Shown: positions 26,607 to 37,200 of the stretch, in pieces
Position numbering within the stretch: the stretch's first letter is position 1
How the letters are laid out: each line of letters starts with the position of its first letter
NCBI GenBank assembly: GCA_008360955.1
Contig: LUCM01005137.1
Span: 318,340-382,339, forward strand
Length of the DNA stretch: 64,000 nucleotides
Origin: Fasciolopsis buskii
Taxonomy: Eukaryota; Platyhelminthes; Trematoda; Plagiorchiida; Fasciolidae
Direction: 5' to 3'
The notes under the pieces: model-generated
Seen by the model: the letters and a program-made list of their open reading frames with translations, nothing else
What the model was told of the DNA's origin: nothing
The model's database searches: none
Position numbers and translations under genes: made by a program

Positions 26607-26921
26607 TCAAGTACTTCGCATTTTGTCATTTTTCCATAACCTTTTCACTTCATCTTGTCGACCGTGGATATATCGGGATAAAACGTTGTTCCAAGCGCAC
26701 TGAAAAATGGACATACCAAAATTTATATTCAGTTTAAAATGTGTAGCTCCGGATCTCGACGTTGTCAGTTGGCGATGTAATTTTTCGGTGACTCCGTTAC
26801 CTCGATTAGACCAGGTGGGGAAATATTTCACTATTTGTCCTTTCTTAGGCGCCCCCTCACACTTGATTTTGTGTTTATCTTCCTTAGGCCTTTGTTCTCT
26901 GACCGCCTGGTCCGTGACCAT
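26607..26921 (-). pseudogene. Gypsy-type LTR retrotransposon integrase remnant
   Basis: The minus-strand frame starts VTDQ, corresponding to the second catalytic Asp context (TTDRG) of retrotransposon integrases. About 36 residues on it reads NGVTEKLHRQL, the NGxVExxHRQL block that carries the catalytic Glu. Spacing fits the D-D35-E pattern. The sequence around it is divergent and no protease, RT or LTRs could be recognised nearby. It is likely an isolated decayed fragment. Confidence 0.5.
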
Positions 26922-29225
26922 ATCCCATTGATACCACTATTCGTGCAATCTGATATTAATTATGTATTCCATTTCATTTTTTCTGTTTATCGATGTTTCT
27001 CTTCTCCAGACCCGAAGTTCCAGTCCATCACGAGGCAAGACTTGAAACGTTTACCTTGATAAATGACAATTTCCGCGTCCCTCAGTTTTTAGCCTTTTGT
27101 TTATCGTTTGGCCCTGTGCTGATCCACCTCGGTTTTCCGGTTGCATGAGAAGCTCTAAGGCAATGGTACGATGGCCATTGGACGCTTGTGTCGAGGTCCT
27201 CTGACGTCCAGATAAAAATGATTTATGCCGGACATTTTCAACCTTATTCATAAAGGCATGTTCACCGATGATATTCGCTCCATTAAAGCGCGTATGTCAA
27301 ACGAGGTTTTCGCTCGAATTGTGTGGAATTATCCATTATTGAAAAATGATAAAGCCCAGGCAAGACGGGTGCATTTGGGATTTATTGGTAATGTACAGTA
27401 AGATTGTCATCTCTTGTCATGACATTGTGGAATCATTTACACCTTGGTCTATTTCCGCATTTTTAAAATTTTCTCCCAGTCGGAAATTCGCGTCGACATG
27501 GCTTGCTCCGATTCATCAGTCCAAATTCGCGTGAGTGTGAAATTGTTCCTTTTTATAACCCAAATTGTAATTTCTTATCACATCAAGGTTCCAGAGAAAA
27601 TGTCAAGCTATATATATATATATATATATATGCATCGGTGTGGGCGACTGGGACCAAACACATTATAGATGACAGGTGACCGTACACAAAATGGTGAGTA
27701 CAGAAAAGCTTTATGGTAAGCTTTAGTTAGGCTAGCTCTTTGCTTTCACTTGTCTTTGAAACACACCTGTCACTTAGTCAATTGGGTACCAAAGAAAAGG
27801 TCTCCAGATCAAAAACAGTTGTCTCACAAAAAACAAAAACTATTTTTCGTCCAATCATTCGTGGTTGGGCTAAAACTCCTACCGAAATTCGAATAGAGGC
27901 TGACATGCATGCAGCTTGAAAAGCTGAAATTTAGGTTTCGTAAGTGCTTTAAGTGGTTGCTTTGTAACTTTATATCTAAAATCAACCGTTCTGTCTAGTC
28001 CTACGCCTATTAATAAAAAATACCCTGAATCCTGGATTTCATCCCGGATGGCGTAAATTACCATCAACTCGAGTGAGCATTTCACTCCAGAAGAATGGGA
28101 CTGCACGAGTTTCCGGAACCCCTCGTTGTTGACCGATTCATGTCTCAAGATGGCTTCTGGTGCACTGTTCCATGCATATATTCTCCGAGTTCTCATCAGA
28201 CTTCGGACAACAGTAGACCATCAGTTATCCTTTTGGTTGATATCTGGCCATGCTTCTGGTTAGAGGCGGACTTGAAAATTGACAGAGCTAAGTCGTAAAA
28301 TTATCTCCATTTCTACCCACTGAACACAATGGACATCGTTCTGGTGAGCTTTGGCAAAGGAATAGAAAGTAGCAAATGAAAAAATAAACTGCCTCCTGCT
28401 TGAAAGCACTGGTTCGCTTTCTTCTTTCCTTCCGTTGTGGTCGTCTTACTAGTCATGGGGCACTGAACCTCTACCATTTCTTGTATATTACATTATTCAC
28501 GATATCATACTGGAAGTGCCACGACGTCACACAAAAGCAATTCACCTAAAAGTTTTGTAAGGGAATGCACATTCTTCGAAATTAGCATCAACCAACCTAT
28601 GACTGGATTACCTCTAGCGAACCATATCACAGTCAGTTTCATTCGGAACAAAAAACAATTTCACACTTTTCAAAACAACAAGGCCATTACCAATGCAATG
28701 TTGACAGCGACTTATTTTGCACTGATGTCTCGGTGACCTGTCACTCACTTCAGCGTCAGTACGGGTATAGATTATTTCTTTCAAATTAAATAAATTCCAA
28801 AATTCTGATATGCCCTTGTTGGTCTTTAATCACAAGTTGTGGCTTTTGAGTGGGCCCAGGGGTTCCACATCTGATTGAGAGCTGCGATAACAGGATCAGC
28901 TCTCAACCGATGACGAGTTATTACGGAATCTTGCAAGCGTTAATGCAAATAATATTTTTGAAATAAAAGGCTACTCCACTTGATCCATCCGCACTGAAAC
29001 TCTGATCTTACTAAACAGCAGTCGAGGATTTATTTGCAGTTTTTACTCACTTGGATTGCAGAAAAAGAATACCAATAATGCGAGATGTTAACACCTGTTA
29101 CTATACTTTTCAACTGCTTACACCAAATAATCTGTAAAGTGTATAACACCTACTTATAAACTGCAGCGAAGGATCGCAAAGGTTAAATTCAGTACAATAA
29201 AAAATTGACGACATCCGCATGACAA
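26922..29225. other. no recognisable gene
   Basis: Contains a (TA)n tract at 27609. A minus-strand frame at 27879-28196 (105 codons) and other short frames show no recognisable motif. Confidence 0.45.
27609..27631. repeat. (TA)n microsatellite
   Basis: About eleven uninterrupted TA units. Confidence 0.95.
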
Positions 29226-29715
29226 ACGCAAAGTCTGTGTTAATAGCTTTCACCCTCAAAGACGCCACATAGAATGGCCAGTACTTGCATTTCGCAAGTT
29301 TTGTACCAATTGCATACAAACGCGGCTTAGTACAGACCCTTCATCATAATGACAGAAGTATTTGCACCCCAGACTCCCTCCCGGAAGAAAAAATTTTCTT
29401 CGTGAAACACTCATTCGTAATGGTCACCCAGAAAAAATCATTGATTTCCAAAGTCGACAAAGGCCGAAGCGTGACCAGACCTACGAAACAATGAAGAAAG
29501 CCATTTGCATCAGATTAGTTTTCAATGATGCGCATCCAAAACTCAATTCAGCCATAAATCCTGCATTCCCAGCCGCAGAACGTCACCTCTTGCCAACCAT
29601 CCGAGGGATCATTAAAAAAACAGTGTGGATCTATTTGAATGTCACCTTCTGCCTTGCATATGGCGTACCAGTTCACCTGAAGACTTTCACAAAGGATGTC
29701 GGAACATATGTCTAA
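29226..29715 (+). pseudogene. decayed Penelope-like element, RT thumb and start of endonuclease
   Basis: Reads NGQYLHFASFVPIAYKRGLV, the conserved stretch after the palm in Penelope-like RTs (family form TGQY..F.SF.P..YKRGLV). It is followed by RSICTPDSLPEE and, after a frameshift near 29390, NFLRETLIRNGHPEKIIDFQ and RPKRDQTYETMKKAICIRLV. A Cys-containing segment near 29640-29690 may be the start of the GIY-YIG endonuclease, visible only with another frameshift. A TAG interrupts the frame at about 29270. The palm is missing. This copy is better preserved than the one at 10.6-12.5 kb and lies on the opposite strand. Confidence 0.8.
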
Positions 29716-32700
29716 GTGTTTAGCCAAATCAATGTCACAAACCACAGATAATAATTATGCTAACCTTGGCCCTTAGTCACGAAATATGTAATAATAGCCA
29801 AACACAGTTGACCAACCTCCATGTTCTGGACCCGTATCGCAAAAACTGACTGGGAGATTTTTGCTTTCAGTGACAGAATTGGATAAAGGGCACACGATGC
29901 TTCAAGTTTTCACTCATTTCCTTTGAGTATTTGCCGAGCTTTATCTCACATCTAGTTCTAAGCGATAGATTTTCTAAAACCCAAGAATGGTTGTCATGCC
30001 TCATTTAGAGACGGGAATAATCTGTAAGCCGATAGTTACAAAAATCCTAACGCGATTTATTTGGTTCTGAAAGCCACCAGTGGAGTCCGTAATGTTTCGA
30101 CTTGAAAACGTGGCTACTCATGAGTAATCCGTTTGGAATATCCTTTAGCCAATCTTGGATGAGTAACTATCGGGGCATTCAGAAAACAACGAATGTAAAA
30201 TGGTTGTACACGAAAAGATCTCATAGGCTCTGAAGATTTACCTTTATTTTTTATCGGGTAGTTAGTTTCCACGAGGTTCTGGTTGCTAAGTCTGATGTTT
30301 AGATAACCGACATGAAATGGCTAGTGTGTGCTTCGCGTGTGCTGCAGGTGTACAGTGGTGGGTCACCTTAACTGGAAATGAGACTTTTGTGGTCTAAGTA
30401 AAAAGCTGGACTATTAGAATCCCATGAAAAAAGATGATGGAGATCGAAAATCTACGTTACAGAGCGTGCTGTGGTGGTCTTGAGCTTCTCCATGGAGTCT
30501 TCATCGGAGCGCAAGTTGTTTTAATTCAGATGAACTGGTAACAGGTTTGGTGTTCATTGGCATCAATTGTGCTGATTGGCCGTGAGCTGTCAGTTTGTTC
30601 AGTTTTTTGAATGACTTCTTGAATTCTGCCAGGTTGTGTAAGCGCGAACCAGCGCACAGGCTGTCTTGAATTGAAAATCCTTTAAATAACGAGGTTAGTG
30701 CATTTTAAATAACTTTTGGCTGTATGCTGAAACCCATTATTAACATTTTGGTTTTCTATTCATCCTGGGTGTCATCAACTCAGCACACCGCAACCATTGG
30801 CAAGAATATTTGCATGACTTATTTGAACACCGCCTCGGTTGGCTGTGTAAATAAATGATACCTTAATTCGACGAATTCATCTATCACGGCTACCTAATTA
30901 CATGGATTCAGAGGAGACATCACGCGGCTTCACTAGCAGGGGAGATCTGTGGAAAGTACCTAAATGTTCACTCAAAAACGATGTTTTTAAATAGTGGTCA
31001 AACACTCTGCTATTCAGTTCTGAACGTACGTAATGCTGCAGCTAGTGCTCGAAAGCCCTCTTGCAAACCCCTAGTTTCCAAGACGAAGTTCAGTGGCCTA
31101 TTTTTCCGACGTTTATGTAGCGTAATAGTCCTGAACCCAGCAAGCAGTGCAGCAGTTAGAGCAGTGGATGGAGACGTATTTCACAAACACGTCTTTAATC
31201 TATTAGTCCTTTGGTAGACCTCTGGTTTGGCATTGCTACGTTTGCGACAACATTTATTGAAAAACGTGCATTCCGAATGCTCGTTAACCGCAGGGAATTT
31301 TGACATTTTTGGATTTGACCTATTCATGGATTAAGTTTGTTTGGTAATGAAAAAGGCAGCGCGTCCCAGCTGAAAACTGCAGGCTTAAAGCCAAAATCGT
31401 CATGTTTAAATCTTAGATTAATGAAGAAATGTGTTTAAAAAATTAAACGATCGAGAAAAAAACGTTTTGTTAATTACATTTATCGTCTTCTGTTTAATTC
31501 TTTCTGGACGTGGAAGCTGAAAAGGCTTCAACATGGCAGACTGGAACCTCTGTGACACAAATGACAAACTAATAAATCTATACGCAAATTGTCTGGTATC
31601 GCTCAATTGGTTTCTGGATATTCTTAATGCAATGCGTGGTCATTTTACAACTAGCAAATCATGATCCACGAGGTTCAGCTAACTCATTGGGCAGCTAGTT
31701 AGTTTGCTCATTATTGAACTGATCACGGGTGCAAGTGGTTTTGTGAATTACCTTACAGTGTTAGTGCCTTTTGAGGGCAAAACTGAGCAGCTGAATTCGA
31801 ATCACATCCCCAGACTTCATTCATCTATTAATTCTGGAATCTATAAACCAGTGTGGATTATTATTCATCTGATATATTCTTACTCAATTCCGTTAACAGG
31901 GTAGGTGGAAAATCTTATGCTGTACTGCCGCGTCGGCTTTCACCGTGTTACTGCGTGCTGTAAAATACAAGGCGAAAATTAAATACGACCATTTTAAATT
32001 AACATTTGAACGTGAACTTTTTCTTAGAAACAAGTTTCACTTTTCTGCCGTGGCATATTTAATCAACAGTCAGCTTGAATTATCCTAAACTTTCTCCTCT
32101 CACCACCGTTGCTCTTCATAATTGTAGGTCTTTTGTTTGGACGCAGGCATGCGACTTTTGTACAATTTAGCTACTGATTTGAGCTGAAGAAAACGGAGAA
32201 AAAAGTGGATCGTATTTTTATGGACGGGCAAATCAGACCAACCAGATTGCAAATTATCCAAAAAGTTATGAATTCTGCTTGAAACTTCACCGAGGTGTGT
32301 GTGTCATCCTTCTTCAATTTTCTATCTTCCGGTTCCAGAATAAAGTCATTTAAAGGTTGGGTGAATGACCAATCTGTATTTGGTTATTCTAGGTGCAGCA
32401 GGCTATAGGTCCAAACGGCTTAACGGCTCATTCAGCGTCCTTCGATTGCGGTTACAGTAATAATAATCCATCCGCAATGTTTTTGCGTATGGATTGGAAG
32501 TACCACTTAATCAACCCAAACTGAAGCATTATTTCAAGCCAAATTTGGCACGTGCTTCTGCAAACAGTTTATGCAGGTTTGATGTGAAATTCTTCACAAA
32601 GAACAACAATTTTTCGCAACTTCATTTCTGGCGGTTATTGGACACAGTCAGGCATGAATTTAAAACATTTAGGACATATGTTTTTCAGACCTGTGAATGC

Positions 32701-33465
32701 ACACAAAACGTTCGTCATTCGCTCACATGCTTTCGTGATGGCCATTTTGGCATACCTTTTTGGTTCTAGCCGATTTTGTTGCAATTAGCTTTGGCTAGCT
32801 CTGACAAATCGAACCAAAAAACCAAGTCTTTTTACTCGCATGATTGAATGACATCTTTTGGTGAGTAACGCTTTTCTATTGGAGGTGTCCATTCACTGTG
32901 ACATATTTCATGTGACAACGTTACTAACGTCAGTACAGCTGTAAGGATTTTCATGAAGAATATCCTTTTCTTTACCAAATGAGGTGGATAGCATCCTGGG
33001 GTTGATCTGCGACTACCCGGACTTGACAAATTCTAGTAGTTACATCTAGACAAACTAGATGGCCGACACTGCGTTTACGGCCTTGAGTGCACCGCATTCT
33101 GAATACGGAACCGGAACAGTCAAAACAAAGTGCTAGGCTGCTCGACGTGTACACACAGTATGTCAATCCAAGGTCAACTTACGACTAAATGGCCGTTCTA
33201 TTAATGCCAGTTGTCATCACCAGCGCGTGATGATTATGGACGTCTAACACACAAACACACCAACTAAATGTTAAATAACCGAACAAAAAGATCGCTGTTT
33301 GAAGGACTTCCGTGCAACAGAACGTGATTGGCGCCTCATCTAAAATCAGACACTTACCGCGCAAATAGGTGTACACAGACACACAAATAATCAAAAAGAG
33401 AAAGTGCACAAATATGGGCTATTTTTCAGACGTTAAATGTCATCCAATTAATGTACTGCATGAAA
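29716..33465. other. no recognisable gene; region upstream of HAL
   Basis: Short open frames only. No other gene is seen between the Penelope-like remnant and the HAL promoter. Confidence 0.5.
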
Positions 33466-33473
33466 TATAAATA
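33466..33473 (+). promoter_or_regulatory. TATA box upstream of HAL
   Basis: A full TATAAATA consensus lies 77 bases before the ATG at 33543 and 29 bases before an earlier in-frame ATG at 33495. If transcription starts about 30 bases downstream, the mRNA would begin near 33496-33500 and skip the first ATG. That supports 33543 as the start, which also aligns best with the N-terminus of vertebrate HAL. This is inference; flatworm 5' ends can also be set by trans-splicing. Confidence 0.45.
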
Positions 33474-33542
33474 GTGGAACTATATATCGCTCTAATGACT
33501 CCAGTGGTCATAAGTATTTGCATAAATTTGCCAAGTGACCAG

Positions 33543-33885
33543 ATGCACGTGAACGTGAATGTCCTGGCTGACATCTTTGCCGTGGCGGTGAGCGGAGAAG
33601 AAACAGTGGAATGGCTTATGAAAGAGGCAGTAAAGCGCTATGGGCAGCTGTGGAATGCGGACGAAATGCACAGTCAATCAAATGCCTTGAAACAAAGAAG
33701 TGCTGCAGTCGGTAGCGCAAACAACAATAATGCAGAATGCATTAATGATCCGCCGAGTGAATCAGATTTGTGGAATAGCTTAATCGGACGAATAGTAGCG
33801 ATGCGTCGACAACGCGACCAAGCAATACTCAATAAATCTGATCTGATTGCGGATGTATTGAAGGACGGAGAAAATGTGGTTGCTG
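33543..33885 (+). CDS. HAL: HAL exon 1: ubiquitin-like N-terminal domain
   Basis: Encodes residues 1-114 plus one base. The stretch [20 protein letters not shown] followed by RY lines up with the human N-terminus around its REAVRRY motif. The end, [15 protein letters not shown], matches the human segment ending in VVIEG. Between them is a Ser/Asn-rich insertion with four consecutive Asn, longer than in human. The donor is CTG|GTAATG (phase 1). An in-frame ATG at 33495 would add 16 hydrophobic residues. Confidence 0.85.
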
Positions 33886-34159
33886 GTAATGCCCTTTTTT
33901 GGTTTTGTTTTTGGTTTCTTATTTATCCACTATGCTGCACAACATTCATTGATTTATGTGACTCGCACCGCTCTTGCTGACATGGATAGCATGGTAGAAC
34001 AGATTTATTGGTAATGCGGATAGCCATAGATAATGAAAAATGTGCGCAAATACACACAAAGAGTTAGACAGGTAGAGAGGTGGATGGACAATCAGACAGG
34101 CAGACAGATAGACGAATGCACAGACAAACAGACAGATAGATAGTTGGATGGATAGACAA

Positions 34160-34229
<70 letters not shown>

Positions 34230-37200
34230 GACTAGGTAGGCAGATGGATACCGGTAAATAGAAAGATAGATAGAGTCCAACTACTATATTTCGCTTAATC
34301 CGATGCACTTACTCAACAGCTGAAAAAGCTAAACAACCATTTCTAACGGTGCTTGTATCATTTTCTTAGATTTTCAACCATTCGCCCACAGGACAGGCAC
34401 TCAAAGCACTGTGCAAGCCGAGGGACCGTATCCTTTACAGTTATATTATTTTAATAATAAGCTTGAAATTTTTACTATTTTTAAAAAACGTGATCCCCGG
34501 AGGGCTGACACCAAACCTTACATTTCGGTGAGGCCATGGTCATTGCTTGCAAGATTCGTGTATTTCCGGCAATTATTGAATGAAAACTGTCACGAACGAA
34601 CAAAGATCCTAAAGCTGCTCTATCCTGACAACCAGTCAAGTGGTAGGCATATTCCAAGGGTTTCACTTGGATCCCTTTATAAGTTTTAGCGCCCAAATGA
34701 TGGGCTGTCAGAAACACTTATTTCTGTGACAAAACTTTAGGAGCAGTTTTTTTATCAGCAAGTCAGTTTTTGTTTTCCACAGATGACTGTTTATGAGTGA
34801 TCTGCATGATTGCCACATTTACCGTTGCACAGAAGTATTGTCAAGTATAATTTAGTTGGCATATGAATGGCTCACGAAGTTAGTTTCTCTACCAAAACCA
34901 ACGGGAATTTCTATCACACAGGAGGTATTCTAGCGTTAGTGCAAGTTTCCTATTCGATTCATTAGCCTGGAGTTTCTTCAAAGTCTTTTTATATTGGGCT
35001 CATGCTAAACTTGACTGCTTTGTTCAGCGATTTCAATCCTTCCCTCGAAGACTGTCCAGTAAGTGCTCATTTAATTTATCGGTTTCATTTTTGCTGTTCC
35101 GTGGTAGGGGACTGGTTGAATTTTTCCGTTGTTTGTTGACGTCCGCCCATCATTCAGCGGACTCTGACTGTCGTTTAATAGCTTTGGCTGAATGACCAAG
35201 ATTTTTTATTTTGAGGACACAGCTATGGAATAAATTCGCACTGAGCCAAAAAGTCACGTGACTGGGCTCAACAGTCTGGAACTGATGTTTCAACTCGCTA
35301 TATGCGTTGTCCGGGAATGCAGGTTTATTCTTTTCCACGTCAGAAATGCTAGAAAATCATTTGTTGCCAAGCGAGAGATAATCAAAGGCTACTAAAAGTG
35401 TCAGAGGCCCTACAATAACGAGGAACATGATTGTTGGAAACATGATGGCAAGATATGCTCCTTCGTTTCACCTTTGGTTCACCTCTAATTTCAGATCACG
35501 TTAGGCCTGCATGAATATTGAATTGACCGTAAAAGGCCATTGAAAGGTTGTAGAATAACGTCATCCTTGATAGATTACGCTAGTTGTGCAAATCAGACAT
35601 TCCCATGCGGAAAGCTGAACCAAGGTTTTCCAATGCTCAGCCAGACATTGCCGTTTTGTGACGAAACATTTGCGGATCTCATCAAATCCGATGCTACCGG
35701 AAGACATCCTTAATTCATTACCGTCAAGCTTCTTCGTTCGTTTTGCTGTTGGTGGTGCATTTGCTTTTGTAGCCATTGCTATTTTTTTGATCAACTTTGA
35801 TCTAGAACAGTTCAGATTGTCCACCTCGATTGTGCGGAAACCATTCAAAAATCCCGTACCAATTTTGTGGCCAAATAAGCCCAATAATTTGATTCAAAAG
35901 GAACCATCGTGGAGTTGAAAAAATAAACTGTGATCAGGCCAGTCGCTCGGCATACTCGTATTTCTCTATGGCTTTGAACATGTGATTTGCTCGCCTGCGA
36001 CCCACTGACTGAACACCTTGACACAGCCAAGTTTTGTTTGTCCCCAATGGAGCTTATAAATTTTCGCGATGCTCTGTGCTCCTGATTGGATACCACTTCC
36101 TCTAATAAAGTTCACCACTTTATTTAATACAATGCGAATGAGAATCATATAATCCTAGTTGTTATGTGTTAGTAGTAGGATGTACTAACGAATTCAGTCA
36201 ACCTAGATCGCTCAAAACTCATTGCACAATATTAGTTAGTATCTGCTCTGCTGAGTGTTCCGAATGGGAAACCCAATGAGCCCCAACGGCTAACTAAGCA
36301 CGAAACTATACTGACAGCTATACATTCGTAATTAAGGAATGTCTGTTCTCGGGTTGGACGAAATCTTGTGCTATCCATCTCCTGTGCACGTCAACTGGCT
36401 ACGATGAGTTTGCAACGGAAATATCCTGGGACATACCGGCATTATGACAGCGGAAATAAGCTTCTTTTTTCTATGGTTTCATTCGAGTTTCTGTTCTTGT
36501 GACCTACAGAAAAATTAGCACGAAAATTTTGTTATTGTTTTGCTCATTTTGTTTTAGTATTATAATGTTGACGGTGAAAGCATCACAATGGAAAAATTGG
36601 TTGAACTGGGTGCTGGAAAATTCCGTCTAGCCGTAAGTGTTTTCCCAATGTGCAATCATTTTTCCGCTTCGAATCCTCACCGCAATTTCGACGCCTTAAA
36701 TGAAAATTTTACTGGTCACACTATGCATACTGTGTAAAAAAGACTACTCGTTTTGTGTGACTTAGTTCCAAGCTTTTGAATCCGGTGCACTTTACTCGCA
36801 GAGGTCATTAGGATGGGTTGAAGATGTACAGATCGGGAGCCGATCAGGTTAATACTTCGACTTGTACTAGTGATTCGCGTCACATGTCCCATTAATTCTG
36901 ATTCTTTGAAAGCATCCTTTGGTTAGAAACCCCAAACGCACTTGGTCTTGCAAGTTGATTTACAGAACCAGTTGGCAAGCTTCGTATCTCATTCTTCCTT
37001 ATGGTTGGCCGCACCTTGTTTTCCGTCATTCAGCGGAATCAATATATGTTGAAACCTCTTTGACATGGTTGTGCTCCTAAGGTTGGATGATAATGGTGTC
37101 GAGTAGTGCGATTTGACCTAAAAGAGGTAATTTTCTTTTACTGAATCTCTTCAAACATTATGTTGGACTGGGAGCAGCAATCGGCTAAGTTTAATTCTCA

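Noticed and set aside
30080..30130. Hammerhead-like CTCATGAG...CGAAAC on the minus strand
   Set aside because: The core boxes are close to consensus but the sequence between them does not form stem II.
33495..33542. Upstream in-frame ATG for HAL
   Set aside because: It would add a hydrophobic 16-residue stretch without counterpart in the family and lies only 22 bases after the end of the TATA box. The ATG at 33543 is preferred, though this is not proven.
33946..34308. 120-codon minus-strand frame rich in Leu-Ser-Ile-Tyr
   Set aside because: It is the translation of the GATA repeat in HAL intron 1.
35561..35918. Overlapping open frames in HAL intron 2, one with a hydrophobic stretch
   Set aside because: The starts are non-ATG or unsupported and there is no family resemblance. 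They are too weak to call a nested gene.
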